Of a stretch of DNA of 40,699 nucleotides, positions 16,975 to 24,655 are shown in pieces. The notes under the pieces are model-generated. The model was given only the letters and a program-made list of their open reading frames with translations. It was not told the origin of the DNA and ran no database searches. Each line of letters opens with the position of its first letter. The first letter of the stretch is position 1. The stretch covers positions 1 through 40,699 of the forward strand of contig CAWUIO010000061.1 in assembly GCA_963922455.1 (NCBI GenBank). Direction: 5' to 3'. The position numbers were made by a program, and so were the translations under genes. Source of the stretch: CAWUIO01 sp963922455. GTDB lineage: Bacteria > Bacteroidota > Bacteroidia > Cytophagales > Microscillaceae.

Positions 16975-17997
16975 TTACATCAAAACCGGCTTGAAGCTGT
17001 CAATATTTTTCAAAGCAATACCCGTACCCCGTACTACGGCACGAAGCGGATCATCGGCCACGTGGATCGGTAGCTTGGTTTTCAAGGAAAGCCGCTTGTC
17101 CAGGCCTTTCAACAAGGCTCCCCCGCCCGTTAGGTAGATACCATTATTGTAAATATCAGCCGAAAGTTCAGGTGGGGACATCTCGAGCGTTTTCAGCACT
17201 CCATCTTCTACTTTGGAAATGGATTTGTCCAAACAGAAAGCAATTTCGGAATAGCTTACTTTGATAGTTTTAGGAATACCCGTCATCAAGTCACGGCCCC
17301 GCACCTCATAATCCCCTGGAGGTTCATCCAGTTCTGACATAGCCGAACCTACAATAATTTTTACTTTTTCGGCCGATCGCTCACCAATCAGTAGATTGTG
17401 CTGTCGGCGCATATAATCTAGGATATCCCGGGTAAATACATCCCCGGCAACTTTCAAAGACTGCTCACAAACAATACCAGATAAGGCTATGACAGCAATT
17501 TCGGTGGTACCCCCTCCGATGTCCACAACCATAGACCCTACCGGTTCTTCAATATTAATCCCAATCCCGATGGCGGCGGCAATGGGTTCGTGTATCATAA
17601 ATACTTCTCGGGCTCCGGTATGTTCGGCCGCTTCTTTTACGGCTCGTTTTTCTACTTCGGTAATTCCTGAAGGAATGCATATCACCATGCGGTAGGATGG
17701 ACTAAAAAAACGATTTCCGGTATTGATCATCTTGATCATGCCCTTAATCATCAATTCTGCCGCCGTAAAATCGGCAATTACCCCATCTTTTAGGGGGCGG
17801 ATGGTGCGTATGTTGTCATGCGTTTTTTCGTGCATTTGCATGGCTTGCTTGCCAATAGCCATCACTTTATCATTACGACGATCTAGGGCAATGATGGAAG
17901 GCTCATCCACGACGATTTTATCTTTATATATGATTAAGGTATTGGCCGTACCCAAATCAATGGCGATATCACCAGTAAAAAAATCTCGGAATCCCAT
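16975..17997 (-). CDS. mreB: actin-like cytoskeletal protein MreB
   Basis: The 340-residue MreB forms membrane-bound filaments that orient lateral wall synthesis. Actin-fold nucleotide-binding signatures are present: DLGTANTLIIYKD (phosphate 1), VDIGGGTTEIAVI (phosphate 2) and LTGGGALLKGLD (adenosine). The short N-terminus MGFRDFFTGD contains a small amphipathic segment that could touch the membrane. It heads the mre genes, 96 nt downstream of purH on the same strand. Confidence 0.97.
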   Translation of the reverse strand: MGFRDFFTGDIAIDLGTANTLIIYKDKIVVDEPSIIALDRRNDKVMAIGKQAMQMHEKTHDNIRTIRPLKDGVIADFTAAELMIKGMIKMINTGNRFFSPSYRMVICIPSGITEVEKRAVKEAAEHTGAREVFMIHEPIAAAIGIGINIEEPVGSMVVDIGGGTTEIAVIALSGIVCEQSLKVAGDVFTRDILDYMRRQHNLLIGERSAEKVKIIVGSAMSELDEPPGDYEVRGRDLMTGIPKTIKVSYSEIAFCLDKSISKVEDGVLKTLEMSPPELSADIYNNGIYLTGGGALLKGLDKRLSLKTKLPIHVADDPLRAVVRGTGIALKNIDSFKPVLM

Positions 17998-18093
17998 TCG
18001 TATTATTGTTTTAGACTCAGTTTCTGATTAAAAATTTATGAAAAATAACAATTCTTTGGAAATAGCCCAAAAAACTTGCTTAATTACGATTTA

Positions 18094-19614
18094 TCAGTGT
18101 TTAAAGTGCCGCTTCCCAGTAAAGACCATGGCCATACTGTTTTGGTCACAGGCATCAATCGATTCTTGGTCACGTATGGAGCCACCCGGTTGTACAATGG
18201 CCTTAATTCCGGCTTCGTGGGCCAATTCCACCGAATCAGGAAAAGGAAAGAATGCATCGGAAGCTAATACCGATTGGGCCGGGTCAAAGCCGAAAGAACG
18301 GGCCTTGGCAATGGCTTGCTTCACCGCATCTACTCGAGAAGTCTGTCCCACACCACTTCCAATCAATTGGTCAGCATAGGCCAATACAATGGAGTTAGAT
18401 TTGGAATGTTTCATGACTTTCAGGGCAAATTCCAAAGCACTTAGCTCAGATGTTTCCGGCTCTCTTTGGCTAACCGTTTGGAAATCCTCACGGGTCTCTG
18501 TACTATAATCGCCATCTTGGGCAATTACCCCATTCAGAACCGTTTTGAACTGAACTCTTTGCGGTAAATTAGCTCGTTTTTGCAGTAAAATTCGGTTTTT
18601 CTTGCCTTTTAACACTTCTAGCGCGTCCGCATCAAAGTCGGGAGCAATCAGGATCTCAAAGAATAACTTATGCAATTCTTGCGCCGTTTCTAAGTCGACG
18701 GGGCGATTGCTAGCAATTACCCCCCCAAAAGCAGAAACTGGGTCACCCGCCAAGGCTTTCAAGTAAGCTTCCTTGGGAGTCTGGGCCGTAGCCGCCCCGC
18801 AAGCATTGGTATGTTTGATAATCGTGTAAGCACAGGCTTCAAATTCTTCATTTAAAGCGATGGCCGCGTCCACATCTACTAAGTTATTAAATGAGAGGGC
18901 TTTACCATGCAATTGCGTAAACAATTGGCTCAAATCTCCATAGTAATACCCTTTTTGGTGTGGGTTTTCGCCGTAGCGTAAGGTTTGCTTTTCGGGAATA
19001 CTCACTTTTAAAGCCGGAACTTCTTCCGAATCTTCGGCAAAATAGCCGTAAATTTTAGCATCATAATGCGAACTGACTTCAAAAGCAATTCGGGCTAAGG
19101 CCTTACGCTCTTCCATAGAAATGGCCCCTTGGCCAGTCTCTAAAAGTTTGGCAAGCCGGGTGTAATCCTTTTGGGAAGCCACCACCGCCACATCCCGATA
19201 ATTTTTTGCGGCGGCCCGGATTAAAGAAATCCCTCCAATATCAATCTTTTCAATTATTTCCGGCTCATTTTGGGTTTGGGCCAGGGTATCCTCAAAGGGA
19301 TATAAATCTACAATGACCAAGTCAAACGCTGGGATGTCATACTCCTGTAACTCTGCCTGGTCTTTGCTCTCTTCACTGCGGTGCAAAATCCCCCCAAACA
19401 CCTTGGGATGTAGGGTTTTCACTCTGCCGCCCAATATGGAGGGGTAACCGGTTAAGGACTCCACGCTGTGGACTTCCACGCCCAATTCTTCCAAATATTT
19501 CTGGGTGCCTCCGGTAGAATAGACGGCTACCTTATACTTCTTCAACTGTTCTACAATGGGTTCCAAACCCTGTTTATGGTAAACAGAGATTAAAGCCTTC
19601 TGAATTGCTTTCAA
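18094..19614 (-). CDS. purH: bifunctional AICAR transformylase / IMP cyclohydrolase
   Basis: PurH (506 residues) catalyses the last two steps of IMP synthesis in the cytoplasm. The N-terminal cyclohydrolase domain (about 1-195) has ALISVYHKQGL, YSTGGTQKYL and GGRVKTLHPKVFGGIL. The transformylase domain carries LRYGENPHQKGYYY, the KHTNACGAA catalytic segment, and SDAFFPFPDSVE near the C-terminus. It lies 43 nt downstream of purN and upstream of mreB, a neighbourhood common in Bacteroidota. Confidence 0.97.
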   Translation of the reverse strand: MKAIQKALISVYHKQGLEPIVEQLKKYKVAVYSTGGTQKYLEELGVEVHSVESLTGYPSILGGRVKTLHPKVFGGILHRSEESKDQAELQEYDIPAFDLVIVDLYPFEDTLAQTQNEPEIIEKIDIGGISLIRAAAKNYRDVAVVASQKDYTRLAKLLETGQGAISMEERKALARIAFEVSSHYDAKIYGYFAEDSEEVPALKVSIPEKQTLRYGENPHQKGYYYGDLSQLFTQLHGKALSFNNLVDVDAAIALNEEFEACAYTIIKHTNACGAATAQTPKEAYLKALAGDPVSAFGGVIASNRPVDLETAQELHKLFFEILIAPDFDADALEVLKGKKNRILLQKRANLPQRVQFKTVLNGVIAQDGDYSTETREDFQTVSQREPETSELSALEFALKVMKHSKSNSIVLAYADQLIGSGVGQTSRVDAVKQAIAKARSFGFDPAQSVLASDAFFPFPDSVELAHEAGIKAIVQPGGSIRDQESIDACDQNSMAMVFTGKRHFKH

Positions 19615-19657
19615 CGCTCTAAAATTTGCTTTGATGAAATTAAAATAAAAAACAAAA

Positions 19658-20239
19658 TTAGGGATTTTTTGCCGACTTCTTCACCAATTCTTCTAGAACT
19701 TTCGGAAAGTAGCGATGTTCCAACTCCAATACCCTATGGGCCAACATTTCCGGAGTGTCGCCTCGCATGACGGGGCACTTTTCTTGCAAGATTATCTTCC
19801 CTTCATCGTAAAATTTATTGACATAATGTATGCTAATGCCACTTTCCTTCTCTCCTGCATCGAGGACGGCCCTATGTACATGCATTCCGTACATTCCTTT
19901 TCCCCCAAATTTAGGAAGCAAAGAAGGGTGGATGTTTAGCATCCGTTCGGGGTAGTGTTCAAGGAGAATCTCCGGGATTTTTAATAAAAAACCGGCCAAG
20001 ACAATCCAGTCAATGGAGGCTTCTTGCAGTATACTCAGCACTTCTTGCCCCTCCTGGAAAGCCTCCTTGCCCAAGGCTAAGGCTTTTACCCCAAACTGTT
20101 GGGCTCTCACCAAGGCATAAGCTTTTTGCCGGTTGCTGATGAGCATTTCCACCCGGGCCAGGGGGTGTTCGGCAAAGTGCTCCATGATTTTTTGCGCATT
20201 GCTCCCGGAGCCGGAAGCGAAAATGGCTATTTTTTGCAT
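19658..20239 (-). CDS. purN: phosphoribosylglycinamide formyltransferase
   Basis: PurN (193 residues) transfers a formyl group from 10-formyl-THF to GAR, the third step of de novo purine synthesis. The motifs are FASGSGSNAQKI (phosphate loop), LNIHPSLLPKF (catalytic Asn/His) and FYDEGKIILQ, supplying the conserved Asp. It is the first gene of the minus-strand run toward rodA. Its upstream side is filled by repeat DNA. The folate cofactor links it functionally to folD at 32.6 kb, although the genes are far apart. Confidence 0.95.
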   Translation of the reverse strand: MQKIAIFASGSGSNAQKIMEHFAEHPLARVEMLISNRQKAYALVRAQQFGVKALALGKEAFQEGQEVLSILQEASIDWIVLAGFLLKIPEILLEHYPERMLNIHPSLLPKFGGKGMYGMHVHRAVLDAGEKESGISIHYVNKFYDEGKIILQEKCPVMRGDTPEMLAHRVLELEHRYFPKVLEELVKKSAKNP

Positions 20240-20325
20240 CCTGTTGGGCTTTATTCGATTGGTGAGGATTACACTCGCACGTCCCCCTCATTTTTGGCAA
20301 AGATACAGGATTTCTTAGAAGAATA

Positions 20326-20490
20326 GGGGCTGCCCCCGGCCGAGAAGGAGGGTAGCCCTAGAAAAGTAGGTGGCGCCGGGGTCGGGCTTTCGCTACTCGC
20401 CTGCCAGCCCACGGCCAGCGGCGGGCTCAAACAGGCCGCTCTATCCCTCAGCCGAAGAAGAAGAGAGAGTAGAGAAGCGGGAGGAGAGAT
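20326..20490 (-). repeat. structured intergenic repeat, copy d
   Basis: Reading the plus strand: GGGGCTG, stem CCCCGGC (20334-20340) with GCCGGGG (20375-20381), then TCGGGCTTTCGCTACTCGC, AGCGGCGGGCTCAAACAGGC, CGCTCTATCCCTCAGCC and the purine tract to about 20490. The internal AGCGGC/GCCGCT hairpin is perfect. It lies about 90 nt upstream of purN. Confidence 0.85.
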
Positions 20491-20716
20491 TTTAGAACCG
20501 AGAACCGGGACGGGATTAGGCGGGCACGGTTCAGCTAAGCGAAGGCTAGCAGTTCAGCAAACTGCCTTTTTACTCAAGGCTTCGGGATGACCCTTGGGAA
20601 CATCCACTCACAAGGGGGCGCTAAGATCAGAAAAGGTGATAAAGGGCTGTATTCCAATTCGCTGTAAATTGGTATCGGCTGTCGGTTCCCGGTTCCAAAA
20701 TCTCGTTTCTCTCCTC
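20481..20716. repeat. imperfect inverted repeat pair with ~176-nt spacer
   Basis: The arm at 20481-20510 (GAGGAGAGATTTTAGAACCG...) is inversely complementary, with small gaps, to 20687-20716 (...GGTTCCAAAATCTC...TCTCCTC). The spacer shows nothing coding. A smaller CCAATT/AATTGG hairpin sits at about 20654-20672. It may be the termini of a small non-autonomous insertion or two inverted pyrimidine tracts. Confidence 0.5.
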
Positions 20717-20739
20717 TCAACTAAGGAAAATTTTTGCAA

Positions 20740-20875
20740 GAAGCTCGGGCACAATTTTCTCGGGCACATATTTATGGTGTCCACATCTTTCAGGGCATTT
20801 TAATGCCCGGGTTTGAACCGGCTTCCACTATTTGACGGCATTGGGTGAGACGCTAAGATCCGTGGGGCAAAATGC
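20740..20875 (+). repeat. tRNA-like repeat family 2, copy 1
   Basis: The copy contains AAGCTCGGGCACAATTTT, a hairpin GGGCATT-TT-AATGCCC, GGGTTTGAACCGGCTTCC, ACTATTTGACGGCATT and GAGACGCTAAGATCCGTGGG. GAAGC (20740-20744) pairs with GCTTC (20821-20825) to close the fold. Compared with copy 2 it carries a 17-nt insertion that duplicates CTCGGGCAC. It ends about 10 nt past the stop codon of the Rpn-type gene. Confidence 0.7.
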
Positions 20876-20884
20876 TACCACTCC

Positions 20885-21709
20885 CTATGACAATTTTTTA
20901 ATTTCTTCTAGACTAAGGCCTGTTAACCTAGCGATTACCTCGAGATCAAGTCCCTCTCGAACCGCTTTAACCGCCATATCTAGGGCTTGATCTCGTTTAC
21001 CATCTGCGTGATAGGTATCCATGGAGCTTTTCAAATCCCGATAATCTTTTAGGCTTTCCTGATAGATGGAACGTTCGGCTTCATCCATCTTAGCGATTTC
21101 AGCTAAGTCAAATAATTTCTTAAAAACCCCTTCTTGTAGTTGTTGGGGACGGTCTTGCAAACGGTGCAGGTTTTTAAAAGCAAAAAGCCACTTATCGTAT
21201 TCACTTTTAATTTGGGGGATCTCCTTTTGAAATTTGGGGATTTCTAAATAAATAAAGGTTAATTTTTCATAGAAAACTTCTTTGGTCTGGATATCTAATA
21301 GTTTTACTCGGTGTTCTAATGTATGTGGGTTGGACTTATCAAAACTAAAATCTAAAATAGCGATTGTATAAACACCTTTTAGTTCGTATTGCGATGCCTT
21401 TCCTTTGTTGGCTTGTTCTTGGATAGCGAAGGTTGAATAATATATACTTCGGTCTTTAAAGAATTCTTGTTTTACCCTTTGAATTTCCACAATAAATTTT
21501 TCCTCTTTTTCATTCGTACAATAAAGATCGTAAACGGCCTTTCTTTCCCCTTCATTTTTCAAATAGCTTATATCTTCAATGCGTTCTTGGTCCCCTAAAA
21601 GTTCGTTTAAAAAGGCAATAAGCAAGTCTTTATTGGGCTCTTCGCCAAATAGCTTTTTAAAACCAAAGTCAGTAAAAAGATTGATATATTTTTCTGTAGT
21701 TCGGGTCAT
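20885..21709 (-). CDS. PD-(D/E)XK nuclease family transposase / Rpn-like protein
   Basis: The 274-residue protein of the PD-(D/E)XK family (PDDEXK_2/Rpn, often annotated as a putative transposase) begins with the family hallmark NLFTDFGFKKLFG (10-22). The nuclease core shows VYDLYC (D61) followed by FIVEIQ (E75, Q77), the expected D...ExQ arrangement, so it appears intact. The C-terminal tail (about 220-274) holds the AVREGLDLEVIARLTGLS-type helical segment usual in this family. Related Rpn proteins are DNA endonucleases that promote recombination; this copy's activity is inferred. It is flanked by two directly oriented copies of a tRNA-like repeat, suggesting a mobile or formerly mobile unit. 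Confidence 0.87.
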   Translation of the reverse strand: MTRTTEKYINLFTDFGFKKLFGEEPNKDLLIAFLNELLGDQERIEDISYLKNEGERKAVYDLYCTNEKEEKFIVEIQRVKQEFFKDRSIYYSTFAIQEQANKGKASQYELKGVYTIAILDFSFDKSNPHTLEHRVKLLDIQTKEVFYEKLTFIYLEIPKFQKEIPQIKSEYDKWLFAFKNLHRLQDRPQQLQEGVFKKLFDLAEIAKMDEAERSIYQESLKDYRDLKSSMDTYHADGKRDQALDMAVKAVREGLDLEVIARLTGLSLEEIKKLS

Positions 21710-22075
21710 TCACTAGTTTGTTTGCTTTTAAGCGAAAATACTGAAATTCCAAGATAAATTTTGTGATGAGGCAAGGGTTTTACATAGAGCACGAGAGCTC
21801 CTTTCTTAAGCTTAAGGAGGGAGCGCCCCCCCATAATGGTTTTAGCCTCTTACTCAATGCTGTCAATTTAAGAAAAAGTTTTTAGGAAGCTCGGGCAGAA
21901 TTTTATGGTGTCTGCATCTTTTCGGGCATTGGTAATGCCTGGGTTTGAATCGGCTTCCACTATTTGACGGCATTGAACGAAACGCTATGACCAGTGGGGG
22001 GGCATTAGACAATTTTTACAAATTTAACAATGCTGAACTTTGCCAAGCCCCCCTGAAGCCCCCTAGGGTATTTCT
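21710..22075. other. 366-nt gap upstream of the Rpn-type gene
   Basis: It holds the Rpn promoter region, a palindromic CTTAAGCTTAAG near 21811-21826, and copy 2 of the tRNA-like repeat (21870-22006). No gene was seen. The end near 22040-22060 is C-rich. Confidence 0.75.
21870..22006 (+). repeat. tRNA-like repeat family 2, copy 2
   Basis: A 74-nt segment (21885-21958) is closed by GGAAGCT/GGCTTCC (7 bp with one G-U pair). Inside are GCAG (21895-21898) with CTGC (21912-21915) and GGGCATT/AATGCCT (21924-21940). GGGTTTGAATC resembles a T-arm, and ACTA follows the acceptor-like stem. The conserved downstream part ACTATTTGACGGCATTG continues to about 22000. The orientation is the same as copy 1. 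Confidence 0.7.
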
Positions 22076-23146
22076 TTATTCCAAGGCAGCGAGAACCTTT
22101 CCCAGAACATAATACGCTCTTTTGTGGGGGTACCACTGCCCATACGCTCCCGAGGTTAAGGCAATGACCATGTTTTCTTCGGGCACGACTACTAAATGAT
22201 TCCCTCCATTTCCTGAAGCCCAGAGATAATGCACTTCTTTGGAGCCAACTTTTCGTTTGGATTTGTACCAGAGCATTCCGTAGGAATCGGAGAGGGGGTT
22301 ATAATCGGAAATCGTAAATGCTTCTCTCTCTAATAATTTCTCAACGTATTCGGCTTGGATGATTTGTTGATTTCCCCACTTTCCCTGATGGGCCACCAGC
22401 ACCCCCAGTTTGGCAAAATCTAAAGTAGAAAGATATAAGTTCCCGGCGGCTACGGTTTGGTTGGCGGCATTGGTTGACCAATAAAATTCTTTGATTCCAA
22501 GGGGGGTAAACACTTTTTCTTTGGCAAAGTCTCTCAAACTCATACCCGATTTTTCCTCGATAATGGCTCCGATCAGGGCAGCATTGATGTCGGCATATAC
22601 CCAACGCTTCCCGGGTTGGTGGGCTAAGGGTATACCAAGTATGTATTGGACCCATTCCTCTTTTCCCATCCATTGTCCAGCATTGCCCGGAGTGTTGCCA
22701 TCATCCGAATCGGCGTCCAGGCCAGAAGACATATCCAGCAAGTGCTTAATTTTCACCTTTTTGTAATCTTCGTGTAGGTTAGGATATGTGTCTTGGGGGA
22801 AGAAGGAAAACACATCCTGCTCCAAGTTTTGCACCAAGCCTTCTTTGAGGGCCACCCCCAGAAGAAGAGACGTAATACTTTTACCAGCAGACCGGATGTC
22901 GTGGATATGTTTTCTCCAAAAGGTGTTGAAGTACCACTCGATTACGAGTTTATGGTCTTTGATCACTACGAGCCCTCTAAAATCTTTTTGTTTGAAGTTG
23001 TCCATTTGTTCACCCAGAGCTTGGAGGGAATCTTTATTAAATCCTACATCTTCGGGATTATGGAAAGGCAAATGGGGTACCGGAGGGCCTTGCCCGTAGG
23101 ATGAAATGGATACACTTAAGAAAAATACTAGTATACTTAGTCGCAT
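22076..23146 (-). CDS. secreted serine hydrolase of the beta-lactamase (class C)/NylB-like family
   Basis: I start the 356-residue protein at the ATG at 23146 (MRLSILVFFLSVSISSYGQ, a clean signal peptide); a longer frame to 23203 would bury that peptide. The catalytic serine motif is SAGK (S86, K89) in IRSAGKSITSLL. A tyrosine motif YADINAALIGAI and GNGGNHLVVVPE replace the YxN and KTG boxes of beta-lactamases, as in esterase or amide-hydrolase members such as NylB. DMSSGLDADSDD is typical of the family. It is probably periplasmic; the substrate is unknown and drug hydrolysis is not implied. No close operon partner is present. Confidence 0.88.
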   Translation of the reverse strand: MRLSILVFFLSVSISSYGQGPPVPHLPFHNPEDVGFNKDSLQALGEQMDNFKQKDFRGLVVIKDHKLVIEWYFNTFWRKHIHDIRSAGKSITSLLLGVALKEGLVQNLEQDVFSFFPQDTYPNLHEDYKKVKIKHLLDMSSGLDADSDDGNTPGNAGQWMGKEEWVQYILGIPLAHQPGKRWVYADINAALIGAIIEEKSGMSLRDFAKEKVFTPLGIKEFYWSTNAANQTVAAGNLYLSTLDFAKLGVLVAHQGKWGNQQIIQAEYVEKLLEREAFTISDYNPLSDSYGMLWYKSKRKVGSKEVHYLWASGNGGNHLVVVPEENMVIALTSGAYGQWYPHKRAYYVLGKVLAALE

Positions 23147-23326
23147 GGGTATAGTAAGGTTTTCGGTATTTCCTGTAAAGAACAACAAGGAGCCATGAAA
23201 CACTGTTGAGTTAATTGACTTGACAAAGGTAGGAATAGGCGTGCAGGCTAGCTAAAATCTGGTAAAAATTTAGCTATGTATTTTTTTCTGTAAGCTTGCC
23301 TGACTATATAAATTTAGGTCTCGATA

Positions 23327-23414
23327 TCTTTTATGGGTATTTATAAGGCCCGGGTTTGGATTGGCTGCCCCTACGTTGACCGCATGGGGCGAGACGCAAA
23401 GACCCGTAGAGTTG
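23327..23414 (+). repeat. tRNA-like repeat family 2, diverged copy 3
   Basis: TATGGGTATTTATAAGGCCC, GGGTTTGGATTGGCTGCC, GTTGACCGCATGGGGCGAGA and CGCAAAGACCCGT align with the 3' two thirds of copies 1 and 2. The outer stem is not preserved, so this copy is probably decayed. Confidence 0.5.
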
Positions 23415-23444
23415 TTAATACCGAATAGCCAAGGAATACGCAAA

Positions 23445-23610
23445 TCTCTCCTCCCGCTTCTCTAGTCTCTCCTCTCAATTGGCTTAGGGATGGAGCGGCC
23501 TGTTTGAGCTCGTTGGGGCCTGCGGGGAGTGGCAGCGAGTAGCGAGAGCCCGACCCGCGCCGGCACGGGTTTTACTAGGGACTGCCTATTTTTTTGCGCG
23601 GGGAAGCCCC
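23445..23610 (+). repeat. structured intergenic repeat, copy e
   Basis: A pyrimidine tract (AATCTCTCCTCCCGCTTCTC, also found in copy d) leads to GGCTTAGGGATGGAGCGGCC, TGTTTGAGCTCG and GCGAGTAGCGAGAGCCCGAC. The stem CCCGCGC (23554-23560) pairs with GCGCGGG (23596-23602), followed by AAGCCCC. An extra inverted repeat CCTATTTTT/AAAAATAGG (about 23585-23618) surrounds the 3' arm. It lies about 45 nt past the stop of the minus-strand UbiA gene. Confidence 0.85.
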
Positions 23611-23653
23611 AAAAATAGGTTTGTAACACTTTATTGTCGGGACTGAAATCAAC

Positions 23654-24532
23654 CTAAAAAACCATCATACTTAAAATGCCCAATACCATGATGGCTTTGC
23701 ATAAATTGCTCAAAAAGCGGAAATCCTTGCGGGTATCGGCCCGCATGAGGCGGATAAAAAACCATAGGAGCGGCGGGAGAACTACTAAATAAAGATACAA
23801 AGCAAACTGGTTAGGAAAACTGATATAGGTGGATAATATGATGATGCAAAAGATAAAAAAGAAGGTGTAGACCACTTGCTTGGTTTTGCGAATTCCCCAT
23901 ACAATCGGCAGGGTACGGCATCCAAAATAGGCATCTCCCCGGACATCTTCCATATCTTTGATAATCTCCCGGATAAGGGAAATAAAGAAAGCAAACATGG
24001 CAAACATATACACAGCCGGTTGATTATGAGGGAAATACACGGCAATCACTACCACAGCCATCGCGGTAAGATAGGCAACCGTCACGTTACCCAGAAGAGG
24101 TAGGCGTTTGAGATGGTTGGAATAAAACCAGAGTAAAAAAGCCGAGCTAATTGCGATAGCAAATACCTTGATCCCCAGATAAGCGGCAATAAAAAGGGCG
24201 AAGATGTTGAGGCCAAAATGAGAGCCTAATGCTACCCGTCGCTTGAGTATTTTTCCGACTACGACCTCCTGGGGTTTGTTTACAGTGTCTATTTTGATAT
24301 CGTAATAGTCATTGATGATATACCCGGCGGCGGCAATCAAGGTGGTCATCAAGCTGAGCAAAAATAAACGGTGATCCCCTAGGTTAAACCAAAACTGTAC
24401 GTTTTCGTCAATCAAAAATATTTTTAAGGTGTACTGGGTGAGCACCAAAATCAAAAGATTAAGCGGGCGTACCAGTTTAAAAAAACCGCGCCAGTCAAAA
24501 TTTTTTGGTTTGTGTATGGTTTGTGCTTCCAT
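23654..24532 (-). CDS. UbiA-family prenyltransferase
   Basis: The 292-residue polytopic membrane protein has about eight hydrophobic segments. The first Asp-rich motif is NDYYDIKID (N74-D82) and the second is KDMEDVRGD (about 193-201); both bind Mg-prenyl diphosphate. In Bacteroidota close relatives are annotated as geranylgeranylglycerol-phosphate geranylgeranyltransferase-like, but the acceptor (quinone precursor, lipid or other) cannot be told from the sequence. GCRTLPIVWG is typical of the family. It lies downstream of the DUF2520 gene on the same strand, with a 123-nt gap. Confidence 0.9.
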   Translation of the reverse strand: MEAQTIHKPKNFDWRGFFKLVRPLNLLILVLTQYTLKIFLIDENVQFWFNLGDHRLFLLSLMTTLIAAAGYIINDYYDIKIDTVNKPQEVVVGKILKRRVALGSHFGLNIFALFIAAYLGIKVFAIAISSAFLLWFYSNHLKRLPLLGNVTVAYLTAMAVVVIAVYFPHNQPAVYMFAMFAFFISLIREIIKDMEDVRGDAYFGCRTLPIVWGIRKTKQVVYTFFFIFCIIILSTYISFPNQFALYLYLVVLPPLLWFFIRLMRADTRKDFRFLSNLCKAIMVLGILSMMVF

Positions 24533-24655
24533 GTTACCTTAGATGCCCTATGAAGCTACGTTTTGCTATTTTTTAGAGGGACAAAACCTAGAAAGTAGAG
24601 ATCAAATATTTGAATTGTATTTCTATCTATTCTATACCAATCTAAGCAAGAAAAG

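Larger units (their letters stand above)
20240..20884. other. 645-nt gene-free block of composite repeats
   Basis: It contains structured repeat copy d (20326-20490), an imperfect inverted repeat (20481-20510 with 20687-20716), a solo pyrimidine tract like those of the structured repeat (20695-20728), and copy 1 of the tRNA-like repeat (20740-20875). No credible coding sequence was seen. Confidence 0.8.
23147..23653. other. 507-nt gap with repeats
   Basis: It contains the upstream region of the serine hydrolase, a diverged third copy of the tRNA-like repeat (about 23327-23414), and structured repeat copy e. No coding sequence was seen. Confidence 0.75.

Noticed and set aside
21885..21961. 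Possible functional tRNA gene in repeat copy 2
   Set aside because: The outer stem and length fit a tRNA, but there is no standard 7-nt anticodon loop, the T-stem is not paired on its 3' side and the end reads CTA rather than CCA. Copies 1 and 3 break the fold further, so it is kept only as a tRNA-like repeat.
22076..23146. Beta-lactamase conferring drug resistance
   Set aside because: The SxxK motif is shared by many esterases and amidases. YxN and KTG motifs are replaced, and the family in Bacteroidota is broad, so resistance is not supported.
23383..23412. Resemblance of GAGACGCAAAGACCCGT to a 23S rRNA peptidyl-transferase-region phrase
   Set aside because: Only about 15 nt match, with no flanking rRNA similarity, and the same string varies within the repeat family. 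It is probably coincidence.
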